From Allolobophora icterica (lineage: Eukaryota > Annelida > Clitellata > Crassiclitellata > Lumbricidae), in contig OY744610.1 in NCBI GenBank assembly GCA_963556255.1, positions 59,827,117 to 59,891,116 of the forward strand: a DNA stretch of 64,000 nucleotides. Reading direction: 5' to 3'. Of this stretch, positions 21,748-33,655 are shown in pieces. The notes beneath the pieces are model-generated. The model searched no databases, was not told the origin of the DNA, and saw nothing but the letters and a program-made list of their open reading frames with translations. Position 1 is the stretch's first letter. The number at the start of each line of letters is the position of its first letter. A program made the translations under genes and the position numbers.

Positions 21748-22329
21748 TTACCGATCCTCCTACAACCCCATCAACGACAACCGTTGCAACCACTTGGACA
21801 ACGACCATAACAACGGAGGCAACCGTTGTTCCATCGACAGAGAACCCGCTATCCAGACGAACGCCGGAACTTGAAGGACCGAGGTCGACTTCCGATCAGG
21901 AGCAGCGCGTCCTTCCAGGCTCAGAACGGGACGAAGGGGTAGAGGAGCTCAAGCTTCGACAAAAACTGGAAAAAGATTACAGGGAGAACAACGAAGACGA
22001 AAAGGGAAGACATGGAAAACATCCGGGTCAGACGGAAGTCAACGGGACCCAGGCAACACCCAATGGTCGAAAATGGTCGGACGCCAGACAGGACGGGTCA
22101 TGGGTCACGGACAAGGATGGTCGAACCTACTGGGTCGTCAAAACAGACGTTGTTCCAGTAAACGGAACGCTTATCCCAACTCCAGGGTTGGATTCCGATT
22201 ACGCGGTGGATCAAGTGGATCCTGGAGAGTCAGGAGACAATAGAGGTTCAACAAAGGATGATCAGAATAAAAGAAAACCGGTCGATTCCAGTTTAGGAGG
22301 CGGAAATGGGAAAGGGAACAGGAAACCAG
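21748..22329 (+). CDS. Two-VWA protein, Thr-rich linker exon
   Basis: The acceptor at 21745-21747 joins in phase 1 to the previous exon and restores a Val codon. The exon opens with a Thr/Pro-rich, mucin-like segment (TDPPTTPSTTT...) suited to O-glycosylation, followed by about 150 charged, Gly/Asn-rich residues without a recognised domain. The donor I chose, CCAG|GTCACA at 22330, gives the phase 1 end the next exon needs, but it is not a strong donor and the true end may differ. The linker would space two VWA domains. Confidence 0.6.
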
Positions 22330-22514
22330 GTCACACGGAAATCAACAAGCATCCGAATGCTAAGAGAAGAAATGAAGGCAAGCCCAGACATTTCTACTTG
22401 TTAAACCCCGCTCAGTGTAGGATTACACCAGTTCTATTCTGCTTTGCTCTTTTCTGCTCTACTCGGCTCTATTCTACTCAGCTCTACTCAAGTCTACTTT
22501 ACTCTATTCCACTC

Positions 22515-23248
<734 letters not shown>

Positions 23249-23261
23249 TACAATAATAATA

Positions 23262-23535
23262 CTACGGGGGCCGCGTAGAGTAGTGGATAACACACTGGCG
23301 TGAAGAGCTGAAGGTACCAAGATCGAACCCCTAGTCCCGCAAGGTTATAAATTCGGCCTTTCCATTCGCTAGTGGTTAAACGAATTCTGCCTCTGGAAAA
23401 CCCAGAGCTAGTCCCTAAAGAGGAGGGTCGGACGAATGGGTGCAGATACTTCGCCGTAAAGAAAAAGACGATAGAAATCCACTATCCAGTGGACACCTAC
23501 GGGCTATCAGCCCATGGATAACAGGAAGGACAATA
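23262..23535 (+). mobile_element. tRNA-derived SINE, family C, with (AAT)n tail
   Basis: The head has GCGTAGAGTAGTGGATAACACACT (A-box region) and AAGATCGAACCCC (B-box region). The body ends GGATAACAGGAAGGACAATAAT with an AAT repeat tail. It sits in the last intron of the VWA gene in the same orientation. Confidence 0.65.
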
Positions 23536-23619
23536 ATAATAATAATAATAATATTTAAATAACAATAATAATGATACAACGATGATGATGATGATGAATA
23601 ACAATTAATTCGCTTGCAG

Positions 23620-24179
23620 GTTGCAGGCCAAAGACGCCTCTAGATGTCGTCTTCATCATCGACTCAAAGACACGTGACAAGCGTCACAGGCGCCACCTGC
23701 TGGAGACGGTCCGAAACGCCGTTGACCAGATCGATATGGACAATGGTCAGATGCGTGTCCAGTTTGTCCAGTCTTGCGCCAAGGCAGAACGTCTACGCAA
23801 TCGGTCGAACAACAAAGCCTCCCTGCTGAATGCCATCGACGATGTGGTGACGCCACCTCAACGGTCAACGGCGGACCTCTTCCATGCGATGACCACGAAG
23901 CTGACCACGAACGGGAGGCCAGGCCGTAAGAGGATCGGGGTCTACCTCACCAACGGCCCTTCCGGGGACCTCGAAGAGACCCTGGAGGCTGTCCAAGAGG
24001 CGAAGAACGTCCATGACGTTGAAATGTTCACCGTCGGGCTCGGCAAGGATCTGAATCCGGTCGAGCTCAGAGCGATTTCGAGCTGCGAAGTAAGTAAGCA
24101 CATGTTCACGGCGAAGAGCAATTCCAAGACGAAGGAACTGGCAAAGCAGCTGACGAAATCGTTGTGTTCGGTTCGATAG
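23620..24179 (+). CDS. Two-VWA protein, last exon with VWA domain 2 (degenerate MIDAS)
   Basis: A terminal exon in phase 1, starting Cys-Arg-Pro-Lys and ending at TAG 24177-24179. The fold is VWA-like: hydrophobic strand VVFIID, helix, KRIGVYLTNGPSGD, then MFTVGLGKD. The metal site is lost: DSKTR replaces DxSxS (Asp kept at 23661, both Ser replaced by Lys and Arg), and TNG replaces TDG (Asn at 23951). It should therefore not bind a cation in the classical way. Codon GC is high, unlike the flanking AT-rich DNA, which supports real coding sequence. Confidence 0.82.
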
Positions 24180-24900
24180 TCGCAAGATGGAGACACGGGA
24201 GGAGCCTCAAGCAAAGTACATCAACAGCATCATCATCATCACCACCACGAAAACTGTCTCAAAAGCATAAATACGCAGTACCGTAAGAGTACTTGCATAC
24301 TGTTTGCAGTTGGGTGAAAGGTCATTCAAACGCACCTGCACTGAACCGTTCAAACGAAGTACTGTGAAGGCTACAGCGATTGTACACGTGTAGGGATTGA
24401 TATACTGATTCCCTGCATTGTACAAGTTGGACCAAATACTGTGTACAGAGTCTGTGAGGGTCGATAATATTGACTATAAATGCTTGCATTTTCCAATGTG
24501 AATCTAAGTACAGTGTACAAAGCAGCTTATGACGGATGTGGTGTACTTCCGGTACTGTTTAGGATACGCTATGGTTCAGTTAAAACTGGGGAAACAATGT
24601 TTACATCTTTCATTTGTTTTATCGTTGATCGAACACCAGCGGTGTACAGATTTATTAATCACGTCACGTGTTTGCGTAACATTTCGAATAATTTATCGTG
24701 GCTTGACCTAGTTGTTTGATTGGTGGATTCGTACTTGTGGAAGTCGCAGGAAACCGGGTCACCTTGACAGCGTTAAAGGTGATTGGTTGACTGACAGTGG
24801 CACGATTTCTTGATTGGTTGGCTTTAAATATGACGCTCCCTGTGGTATACGATACACCAACTATATTTAATAATAGAATATCTGTGATCATAATCATACT
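24180..24900. other. 3' flank of the VWA gene, no gene seen
   Basis: It starts with a CATCATCACC repeat (24225-24245). The remainder is AT-rich unique sequence. Confidence 0.5.
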
Positions 24901-24927
24901 TTGGGATCAGAATTTATTGTGCTCGAC

Positions 24928-25062
24928 ATGACCCAGTTTCCTGGATCGTATATTTTAGTCTTAATCTTTTATATTTCTTGGATCTGTGCTGTTCTAGTTT
25001 TACTTATGTTGCTAGTACTTAAAAATGAGATTAGGAATTTGCGTAAGATTGGTACGTACTAA
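24928..25062 (+). CDS. Possible 44-residue single-pass membrane microprotein
   Basis: The frame starts GACATGA (G at -3) and encodes MTQFPGSY, a hydrophobic stretch of about 24 residues (about 9-31) and a basic tail ending RNLRKIGTY, then TAA. The layout resembles one-helix regulators of membrane pumps, but there is no sequence signature I can name. In AT-rich DNA a short hydrophobic frame can arise by chance, so this is a candidate only. Confidence 0.25.
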   Translation: MTQFPGSYILVLIFYISWICAVLVLLMLLVLKNEIRNLRKIGTY

Positions 25063-26530
25063 CAAAATTGATATTTAAACTCAGAAAAATCTAATTTCAA
25101 GTAAACAGTGCTGAATGGAGTTCCTTGCAATAATGTTTGATCATGAAAGCATTCGATTGTACGATTCCAGCTAAATACTCCACACAGTGCATGTTGGTAT
25201 GTATAAAACCACTTGTTATAGCGCATGTTTGGTGCCTAACTAAAGCACTGTAAATGCTTTGTACTATATAGTACTGTTTAGAGTAGGCCATGACTAGCGT
25301 GGATATGACTTCAACGAATTTTCGCATGAGTTTTCTGTAGAGGACTATCCTGATCATGTTTTTCTTCACGAATATTGATATTGTGCATACTATCGGTCTA
25401 ATTTCTCTTGTGGGTCAGTGCTGTGTAAACAAGTAAGGCATAATGTCTAGGACATATTGTTTTATTTATTATGGAAAGCTTGTAGGATTTTGTATCTGGT
25501 TGTTTAGAATTTTGTTAAAATGTCAAGATTTTGTATATGTATATCATATATTGCGTTTCACCGCTTAGGGTTAAACAATGTTTGGCTGGTCCATCGCGAG
25601 GAGGTGAACTGTTATATTTGACTTATTTAATCCAGCTCAGTGACTATTTCTGGCCTACTGGAGCCTTATCTGTTAATTTAGACTTACTAAATATAGTTAT
25701 CGTAATCTTAAACTAAAAATTTCTAAAGCGCCACTCGAAAGTTAAGCGCAGGGTACCAGCTTATTCACGAGCGCTGAATCCAGATAAAGGAAATGTTGTG
25801 GCTTTTTGAATTAAAGGATAATTTTTAAATTAAAATGAAATGAAATTAATTAAAATTAAATCAAGCTGCATGAATTCTTGGGACTTTTTCTGAATCCAGT
25901 GGACTGGACTGGACTGGACTGGTAAATTGTGACCTGCTAAATCCAGATAGGTGCGTGGACTGGTGACTTGTGGCATGTGGTAACTTGTGGTTGCTAAAAC
26001 CATGTAGATGAATACAATATGTGCTGGTCTGCTAAATCCATGTATCTGAATTTATGTGGCTTACGAGGTCCAGGTTACTATAATTGTGTGCACAAAGATG
26101 ACGAATTAATTAGGTTAATTTATCATCTAAGTAGTTTCTTATTCTCTAACAAATCCTTTCGATTTCTGTTGCTGTTTTCAATCGTTATTCATCTGGTGTC
26201 GGTTAAGATAATCGTTACACCACTTTCAGAAATTAATGTGATTTCTTTAAATATTAGTGATTTTCGTAAAAGAAATTATTTCCTGGAAAAATACGCTGAC
26301 AGACTTTTAAGATTAAACAATTTCAAGTGAGCTGTTCAGTTAAATATCGTATTAATGCGCTGTAAAATTTCTTACCACGCAGGATGCGTGCTAAGTAGTA
26401 AGTGCACGTACCGAACCAAAGTTCTAACCCAGAGGTTGATGATTTCAAATCCTCGCTCAACAAGTAGTCCCACTACTGAAACGTCTGCTCTACTTGCGCT
26501 ATCTAGCGAATAGTATGCATGTGTGTATTG
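25063..26530. other. AT-rich non-coding region with a LINE/SINE tail remnant
   Basis: At 25722-25790 a remnant on the minus strand has the CGAGTGGCGCTTTAGAAAT hairpin tail also seen at 16740-16790 and 57430-57490. A GGACT pentamer run lies at 25898-25922. An open frame at 26019-26330 is AT-rich and unrecognised. Confidence 0.45.
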
Positions 26531-26535
26531 AGAAG

Positions 26536-26630
26536 AAGAAGAAGAAGAAGTAGGAGAAGAAGAGAGAAGAAGAACACGAACAACAACAAGAAAAACAAGA
26601 AGAAGAGCAAAAAGAACAAGAAGAACAAGC
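26536..26630. repeat. (GAA)n-type repeat
   Basis: AAG/ACA purine-rich triplets adjoining the MITE. Confidence 0.85.
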
Positions 26631-26632
26631 AA

Positions 26633-26911
26633 TGGAGTCCGGAGGGGAAGGGGCATTTGCCTCCTTGGAATTTACGCATATTTTACAAAAATAAAATCTA
26701 TTGATTATTATGGTTACATTCCCAAGACTATTATCAATGCGAAAAAACACTTAAATATTTAGTTGAAGTCCTTGACCATTAATTATTTTTAAAATTGTCA
26801 CGTGTTCAGTGTTCGTTAATTATCCTATGCAATAACGTTATTCTATGCAGTCATTTTGCCCCCATACAAATATGTTGCACCTCCCCTACAAAAATTCCTG
26901 CGGACGCCCAT
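26633..26911 (-). mobile_element. MITE, family 'GGGCGTCCGCAGG', copy 2
   Basis: The reverse complement is collinear with copy 1 at 2599-2882 over its full length, with small indels. Ends: TGGAGTCCGGAGG at the left and the complement of TGGGCGTCCGCAGG at the right. Confidence 0.72.
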
Positions 26912-26929
26912 GAAAACAAGTAGAGGAAG

Positions 26930-26956
26930 AGGAAGAGGAGAGGAGAGGAAGAAGAA

Positions 26957-26991
<35 letters not shown>

Positions 26992-27306
26992 AGAAGAAGA
27001 AGAAGAAGAAGAAGAAGAAGAAGAGGAGCAGTCCCTTAAGCTAGCCCTTAGGTCGCCATGGGTATGAAATGTTAGCGACTTCATTTTCTTAGCCTCGGCA
27101 TACAAGAACAAGAAGAACTGGGCGGGGTACCCAGTCCTCTTCATCGCTGTTTGATTTTCTCACCGACAGTGTACGGTCAATGTACTCATTATAGTTGCGT
27201 TGGCTAGGGGCGCAGGTAGAGCAGAAATCTCGAAACAAATTTCTGCCATAGCGGGGATTTAAACCCCCGACCTCTCTGTTGATAATCCATTGGGCTATCG
27301 CGCACC
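26930..27306 (-). mobile_element. SINE family A, copy 2, with trinucleotide tail
   Basis: On the minus strand: the head at about 27306 with GCGCGATAGCCCAATGG (A box) and GGTCGGGGGTTTAAATCCCC (B box, 27253-27272), a body matching 3860-4030, the tail TTCATACCCATGGCGACC then AAGGGCTAGC, and a (CTT)n microsatellite to 26930. It is the most complete copy in the window and shows the true 3' end of the family. Confidence 0.85.
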
Positions 27307-27805
27307 TAATAAGATGCTCATTAATAAAAATGATAGTGATGATAACCGCTTCTTTTTACCGCGCTCTGTCTCTCTCCCACTTTCTCGCTCCCTCCTGGTT
27401 TAAAAATTCAAGCACGACATGGCTTAGAGTTTGTGATACGGTACCAGAAATTCTGAACACAGGTTAGTTGGACTTATATGAAATTCGTTTACAGAATCCA
27501 TCGATGAAACGAAGTGACGACTGTATATAGCGTCTTGAGACACGTTTTCAAGGTGTCGAAGCAAAGCAAGTCTGTGTTTGTAGAATGCAGCCAGTGCTGA
27601 ATTTATTACTTGGTGAAGCCCTAAGCTACATAAAACTTGGAGACTTCTTGTTAAAAATTACACTAAAAGGTCTCACAAAACTTGAAAACATATGGTTTCT
27701 AATGAACAAGGCATCTAAAAGTTGAAAACTCAAATTATTTTCAAATTAATGCATTTACTCAGGCGAGATGGAATTTGCTACATAAGCCGTTTGAAAATGT
27801 TCTAC
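27307..27805. other. No gene seen
   Basis: Unique sequence. A segment at 27407-27570 (AAGCACGACATGGCTTA ... GGTGTCGAAGCAAAGC) recurs diverged at 28190-28350, so a local duplication of about 150 bp is present. Confidence 0.5.
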
Positions 27806-27872
<67 letters not shown>

Positions 27873-27886
27873 GCACACGCACACGC

Positions 27887-27932
<46 letters not shown>
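27806..27932. repeat. (AT)n-(AC)n microsatellite
   Basis: About 50 bp of AT followed by about 70 bp of AC, with interspersed CG steps. Confidence 0.96.
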
Positions 27933-27934
<2 letters not shown>

Positions 27935-28095
27935 GGCCCTACACATACAGATTTAAAAAGCCACCAAACTTGTGAATTTTAAGGCCCCTGCAGATTGTGA
28001 ACCTAAGCTGTAGCGTTTCAAGCTTATACGTAAATTCGGCACTGAATTCAGCGTTAACCGACATCTTATTCTTTACTGCCAGGCTCGTTGACATC

Positions 28096-28098
28096 TAC

Positions 28099-28153
<55 letters not shown>

Positions 28154-28172
28154 ATGTATGTCTGTCTGTCTG
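28096..28172. repeat. (TGTC)n microsatellite
   Basis: About 19 TGTC units. Confidence 0.95.
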
Positions 28173-28679
28173 TCTCTCTTGTTTTTCACATTCAAGCAAG
28201 ACATGGCTTATTAGTTCCTTTTAACCGAAATTTTAAACACGTGTCAGTTGGACTTATGATCTTTGAAAGGTCGGATCTACCCATGGAATCGAAGGACGAA
28301 TATATATTAACATCCGAACACACTTTTTAAAGGTGTCGAAGCAAAGCCTTTCTGCTGTAGTAGAATTCAGCGTTAAATGACATCTTATTCTGTACTGCCA
28401 GGCTCAGTAACAGTAGTAATAAAAGTAGCATCATTGGTATCGAGTATTTAGCGACATCTTACGATCCATGTCCTTCCGATCACAAATCAGAAGTCTTGAA
28501 TGAAGGCTGTATTACTAATAGCTATCTTATTGAATTAACCAATAATAGCTTTAATATATAAGCTGTTCAGTATACTGTAGTTTATTTTTGCCATTTTGAC
28601 GCTTTAATTTATTAATTAAAATAAAACACGATATATCATGTTCAATAGTTAGGACTAATGCTTGAACTCAAGGTCCCTA

Positions 28680-28770
28680 CAAAAGTAACTGACTCGGGTA
28701 AGGATCGAATCCGTACTCTTCGCGTAACGAACCGAGCGCTCCTAAACAATCGGCCAATCAGTAGTTCATA
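28680..28770 (-). mobile_element. tRNA-like SINE head
   Basis: On the minus strand: TGGCCGATTGTTTAGGAGCGCT (A-box-like), then ACGGATTCGATCCTTAC (B-box-like), with proper spacing. There is no adjacent full SINE body to compare. Confidence 0.4.
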
Positions 28771-29212
28771 ATTAACTATGGAATATAGGATGAGGTAGAC
28801 GTCAACGGCACTGGCAGCAGAAAGATGCCTTTATAAAGTCGATGCTGGTATTGAGAATATGCTATTCGTTAGACACCTTTTAATCGTATGAAAATGCGCT
28901 ATAAATACTGTTTCGTGCAGTAATATAACATTTGCTGTTCTGTTTCCTAAGAACTTGTGAAACTGAATGCTAAAGCAAGTTTAGCAGGAGCAAATTGCTC
29001 GATGGGATAGCGTATCGGCGCTTCACCTAAGAGTGCCGGATTCGAATCGCGTGAAATCGATATGCATGAAAATGTACAAAGAAATGTGTTTTTTTATTCG
29101 AGAGTAAAACTCCGCCACTGCTCGTACTCTGGCAGTGCAAGTCCCAAGCCTGGATAAAAGAGCAGGGCGACGCTAATGATCTTTGTCATCACACAGTGTC
29201 GTTAAACCGAAA

Positions 29213-29370
<158 letters not shown>

Positions 29371-29639
29371 CTACTACTATTCGACAATGATGGGTCTCAC
29401 TCCAATAGACTCCACAGCCCTAAGACATTGTGAAACTCCGAATGCTTATAGCAAGCGAAGAAGGGGCATATTGATTAATCGGGTAGTGTATAGGATCTCT
29501 ACCTAGCAGCCAGGATTCGATTCGCGTGAAGTCGTTACACATGAAAATCTAAAACATCATACTGGAAACTAAAGTTTCATTAAATCCTAAAGTAAACTTA
29601 GCACTAAGCTAGCTGTATATATATATGACGGATTATGCT

Positions 29640-30050
29640 TAGCCTAGCCGTAGGCCTTAGGGTAAATTTTTGGGGTCTCGCTCTAAGGTTGTGTCCACTG
29701 CTGCGTAGGGGAGGAACCACGTCGCGCAGCACATGATTGGGATTCCTCATAATAGCAAGAACAAGTCGTTCGACTGACTTGTTGACCAATTGGTTGACGT
29801 CATCAGCATCACCAGGGAGGAATCCGCCACGGGTTAGTCGCCTAAACAAACGGTCAATCCTGTCTCTATCCCTCTTGTTAGTATACTCCCACCAGGCTGG
29901 GGAGGCGTATAAAATATGCGCCACCGTTGTTGCCATTGTGAAATCGCGAAGGGCTGCTGATTGAAGACCAGGCGAGCGGAACCACAAGCAGAGCGTATAT
30001 CGAAGATGAGCTGGCGGCGAGAATCTGGTCTACATGGGTTGTCAGTAGTA
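29640..30050 (-). mobile_element. LINE RT C-terminal fragment (Jockey/CR1-like)
   Basis: A minus-strand frame (29604-29987) encodes ILYASPAWWEYTNKRDRDRID, then LFRRLTRGGFLP, NPNHVLRDVVPP and NLRARPQKFTLRP. This Y.SP.W....R.RI plus NP.HVL..L.P...NLR layout is the conserved C-terminus of Jockey/CR1-type RTs. It is inserted into the local repeat unit and 5'-truncated. Confidence 0.8.
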
Positions 30051-30830
30051 GGCCCGAGTGCTACATCAAAATCCGTAAATTTTAATTAATCAATAGTTCA
30101 TAATTTACTATAATTGGAATATTAGATGATGTAGACGTCAATGTCCCTGGCAGCCGAATGATGTCGTTAAGAACTGGATGCTGCAAATTTTAGACACCTT
30201 TTAATCGTAGGACACAACGCCATAAATTTCGTTATTTCATTCAATCATTTAGGTCCTGTGACGTCAACAGCCTTGAGACATTATGAAACTTTGAATGCTA
30301 ATAGCAAGCCTAGCAGAGGCATTATTGATCGATCTGGTAGCGTATCCGCTTTTATCATTAGAGCCTCGGATTCGAATCGCGTGAAATCGATATACATGAA
30401 ATGTAGATCGAAATGTGCATAGCCTCGGATACCATCATATTCGAAACTAATGTTTCATTAGATCCTAAAGTAAACTTAGCTCAACACTAAACTGTTTATG
30501 ACGTGTTCTGCTTAGCCTAGCCGCATGCAGTTCGTGCTACAAATTTCTTCAACACTTTGGTGTACTATTATACTTGTATGAAAGTTTCTGCATCACCGTA
30601 AAATCACCCTCTACGCTGCATAACAATCCGTAAATTTTAATTAATGAATAGTTCCTAATTTATTATGATTGGAATATTAAGTTAGGTAGACCTCAGTGCA
30701 GTCGAAAGATGTCGATAGGAACTCTTTACTGCTATTAAAAATATGCCATCCATTAGACACCTTTTAATCGACTCCAACGAAGCTATAAATTTCTATACTG
30801 CTTAATCTGGATGGTATCTCACTGATGAAC

Positions 30831-31320
30831 AGAGTGTCTGAAAAGAAAGCGGCTATGTCCACGCGTTCGCAATCATGTTGCACAAACGCTTTGTATAAAC
30901 TTCACTAACAATCGCTTTCAGTATAAATTTCAAACAAACCCATTTAGCAAATTATTTTGGACTAGAGCGTTTGAAGAGTAACGCCAAAAGTGACGTCATT
31001 CGGCTCGTTTCCTTATTGACACGCACGTACTAAGTTTTTTCAGTTAATTTTGCCACCTCACATGAGAAATGACACAATAATCTAACATAATAATTAAATA
31101 CTATAAGAAAAAGATCGAAAACACGAAGAACAGACATCGTGACATCAAAATTTTGGCCAAAACGAGGAAGTTCACCGGGTTCCTAATTTCGGTCGCCTTG
31201 CGCAAGTCCTAAATGCTCAGCTATAATTTCGGATATAGAGTTTATACATGAATTGGCATGATAATTCAACCTGGCCGTTAACAACTATTTGAGTTGAAAA
31301 AATCACGTGTACCATAAAAC
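30831..31320. other. No gene seen
   Basis: AT-rich unique sequence. Confidence 0.5.
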
Positions 31321-31335
31321 ACCCTAGTAGGCCTA

Positions 31336-31765
31336 GGTATGTACGATTGTACCACAGTATAAATAATTACACAGTAAGACGACTCCCGGCCTCTGCAGCA
31401 GTCAGAATGTGTGACCAAAAAACATCTTGAAAGAGAACGTTTCCATGCCGATACACCGGAAACAATCACATCAAATATTTTTTAAACGTTACAACAACAT
31501 TGAGGACTACACGCCGATATATCGGAATCCATAAAATAAAATATTTTTTAAACGTTTAAACAACATCGAGAACTTCATTAGAATTAACAATATTATTTTT
31601 AACGTTAATTTCAGCTTAAATCTATAATTCAGGAGCTCAGATTCAAGATGGCGTCGCAATCACGTGACCACAAAAACTAGTCAACAGCCAGCAATGAGAG
31701 TCGACGTAGGCCTACTGTGTAATTATTTATACTGTGATTGTACGTACGTACATACGTACGTACGT
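31336..31765. repeat. Inverted repeat with tandem duplication inside
   Basis: Left arm about 31340-31392 and right arm about 31700-31750 share ACAGTATAAATAATTACACAG in inverse orientation, flanked by further similarity. Between them a ~64-bp unit (CCGATA..CGGAA ... AAATATTTTTTAAACGTT) is tandemly repeated at 31447-31505 and 31512-31571. It resembles a small foldback or MITE, but the outer ends are unclear. Confidence 0.5.
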
Positions 31766-32300
31766 ATGCGTGTCTCTATGCACGTAAGTATCTGAATATT
31801 TAATGGCGCCTTTCAAGAACATCACAGAGACGCTGTATAGCCTATATTACGGCTTCAGCGACGCCAGAAACAAAGCCAACAGAAACCTTGGAAGCATTCG
31901 TTTCTTCACTAAGGTCAGCGCGACCGACACCAATCAATCATCGTCATGGCAACGTCTATTCACTCAACTGACAGCGATAGCATCTGTCACAATGACAGAT
32001 ATGACTAGTCAGCAGAGTGGTCAACGTGTCGGCTCTGTGGTTACACCGACTCATCTTCCAACAGGTGTGGCTAACTGAATACAGGTGTTTCGGTGGAATC
32101 ACGCCACCTACCTGTTCGGAACAGGTCTCTGAAGTGAAATGCGATCGTCAGGTAACGAGGAGAATTCAAGCAGCTCAGATATTAAGCGATATAATTCTAT
32201 ATTGTCTGCCTATAGCTCTGTCTATCTTCCGGTTTGTCTCACTCTTTCCTTCCTTCCTTCGTTCCTTCGTTCCTTCGTTCCTGCTTGCTTGCTTGCTTCC

Positions 32301-32331
<31 letters not shown>

Positions 32332-32760
32332 CTCTGTCTCTCTTCCTTTCACTATTTCTCAATTCCTTTCTCTCTCTTGTCTGTCCCAGTCCGTCTTGTC
32401 CGATCTGTCTGCCTGCCTGCCGGATTGTATGTATGTATGTCTGTTTGTCTGCACTTCTGTCTGTCTGTCTGTCTGTCTATATGATCTTTCTTTTTCCTTT
32501 TCAACCTTATCCTCCAAATCCTGCAACTGGGCCATCTCATCCAAGGATAAATCGATGGGATGTATCGTCTGCGTCACCGTGTGTGTGCACATGCATATAT
32601 ATGGGTCTTTACGTGTATGCGAGTCTTGGTGTAGGCCTATGCATATATGTGTTCGTAGATATGTCCCTGTGTATGTGTCTTTGCGTGTAGGCCTGTAGTA
32701 TGGATATTTGTATATGCATACTATTTATTGATTAATAAATTACTTGTATAACACCAGTGT
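31766..32760. other. Simple-sequence-rich, no gene claimed
   Basis: A 91-codon frame at 31803-32078 begins in good context (ATGG) but has no recognised feature. TTCC/TCTG microsatellites follow at 32240-32480, then TATG-type sequence. Confidence 0.4.
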
Positions 32761-32765
32761 CTATT

Positions 32766-33045
32766 GCACAAGAAGAAGAATAAGGAGGAGGAGGAGGAGG
32801 AGGAGGATGGCGATGGGGATGAGGAGGAGGAGGAGGAGAAGGAGGAGGAGATGAAGAAGGAGGAGGATGACGATGGGATGAGGAGGAGGAGAAGGAGGAG
32901 GAGAATAAGAAGAAAGAGGAGGAGGATGGCGATGGGGATGAGGAGGAGAAGGAGGAGCAGGAGGAGAAGAAGAGGAGCAGGAGGAGGATGGCGATGAGAA
33001 GGAGGAGGAGAAGAAAAAGAAGAAGAGGAAGAAGACATGAAGGGA
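32766..33045. repeat. (GAG/GAA)n polypurine tract
   Basis: About 280 bp of almost pure purine triplets, prone to triplex formation. Confidence 0.95.
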
Positions 33046-33175
33046 GATGAAGAGAAAGCAGAGTTGGAGGAAGGTATGTAAAAGAGAAGGTGGTGGAGGA
33101 AGATATTGAAGAGGAAACGAAGCTACTGAGGTGAAATATAGGTTAGTATATATGACGTATGATGAGAAAATGTTT

Positions 33176-33545
33176 GGTCATTCGGTCTGACAGTCTGTCA
33201 TTCGGTCTGACAGTCTGTCATTCGGTCTGACAGTCTGTCAATCGCTCTGACATTCTGTCACTCGATCTAATTATCGGAATTCGTTCAGACCATCGGTTTT
33301 CGTTCTGACATTCGGTCACTCGGCCTGACATTCGGTCATTCAATCGAACAGTCCGTATGACATTCTGTCATTCGGTCTGACAGTGGGTCTGACATTCTGC
33401 CATTCGGTCTGACCATCGGTTGTTCGGTCTGACAGTCGGTCTGTCATTCAGTCACTCGGTCTGACATAAGGTCTATCAATCGGTTAGTCGTTTAGTCTTT
33501 CGGTCCTTTTGTCAGTTAATCGGTCTTTCGGTCTGACATTCGGTC
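33176..33545. repeat. 20-bp minisatellite CATTCGGTCTGACAGTCTGT
   Basis: Three perfect 20-bp units at 33178-33240 decay into variants through 33545. No spacers are present, so it is not a CRISPR. Confidence 0.95.
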
Positions 33546-33655
33546 GGCGGTTTCGTGTAATGTGAAAGAACTGAATCGAAAGTAGATTGACGCGAAAGCA
33601 TTCATCAACAAGCACGCATGCGCGCGCACACACCTATTATATATATATATATATA

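Noticed and set aside
26019..26330. 103-codon hydrophobic frame
   Set aside because: AT-rich region, no motif, no homology recognised, no supporting splice or promoter signal.
31803..32078. 91-codon frame with a good ATG context
   Set aside because: No recognisable domain and no neighbours; kept only as a note.
33176..33545. Regular 20-bp repeats resembling a CRISPR array
   Set aside because: Units are directly adjacent with no unique spacers, and the DNA is eukaryotic; it is a minisatellite.
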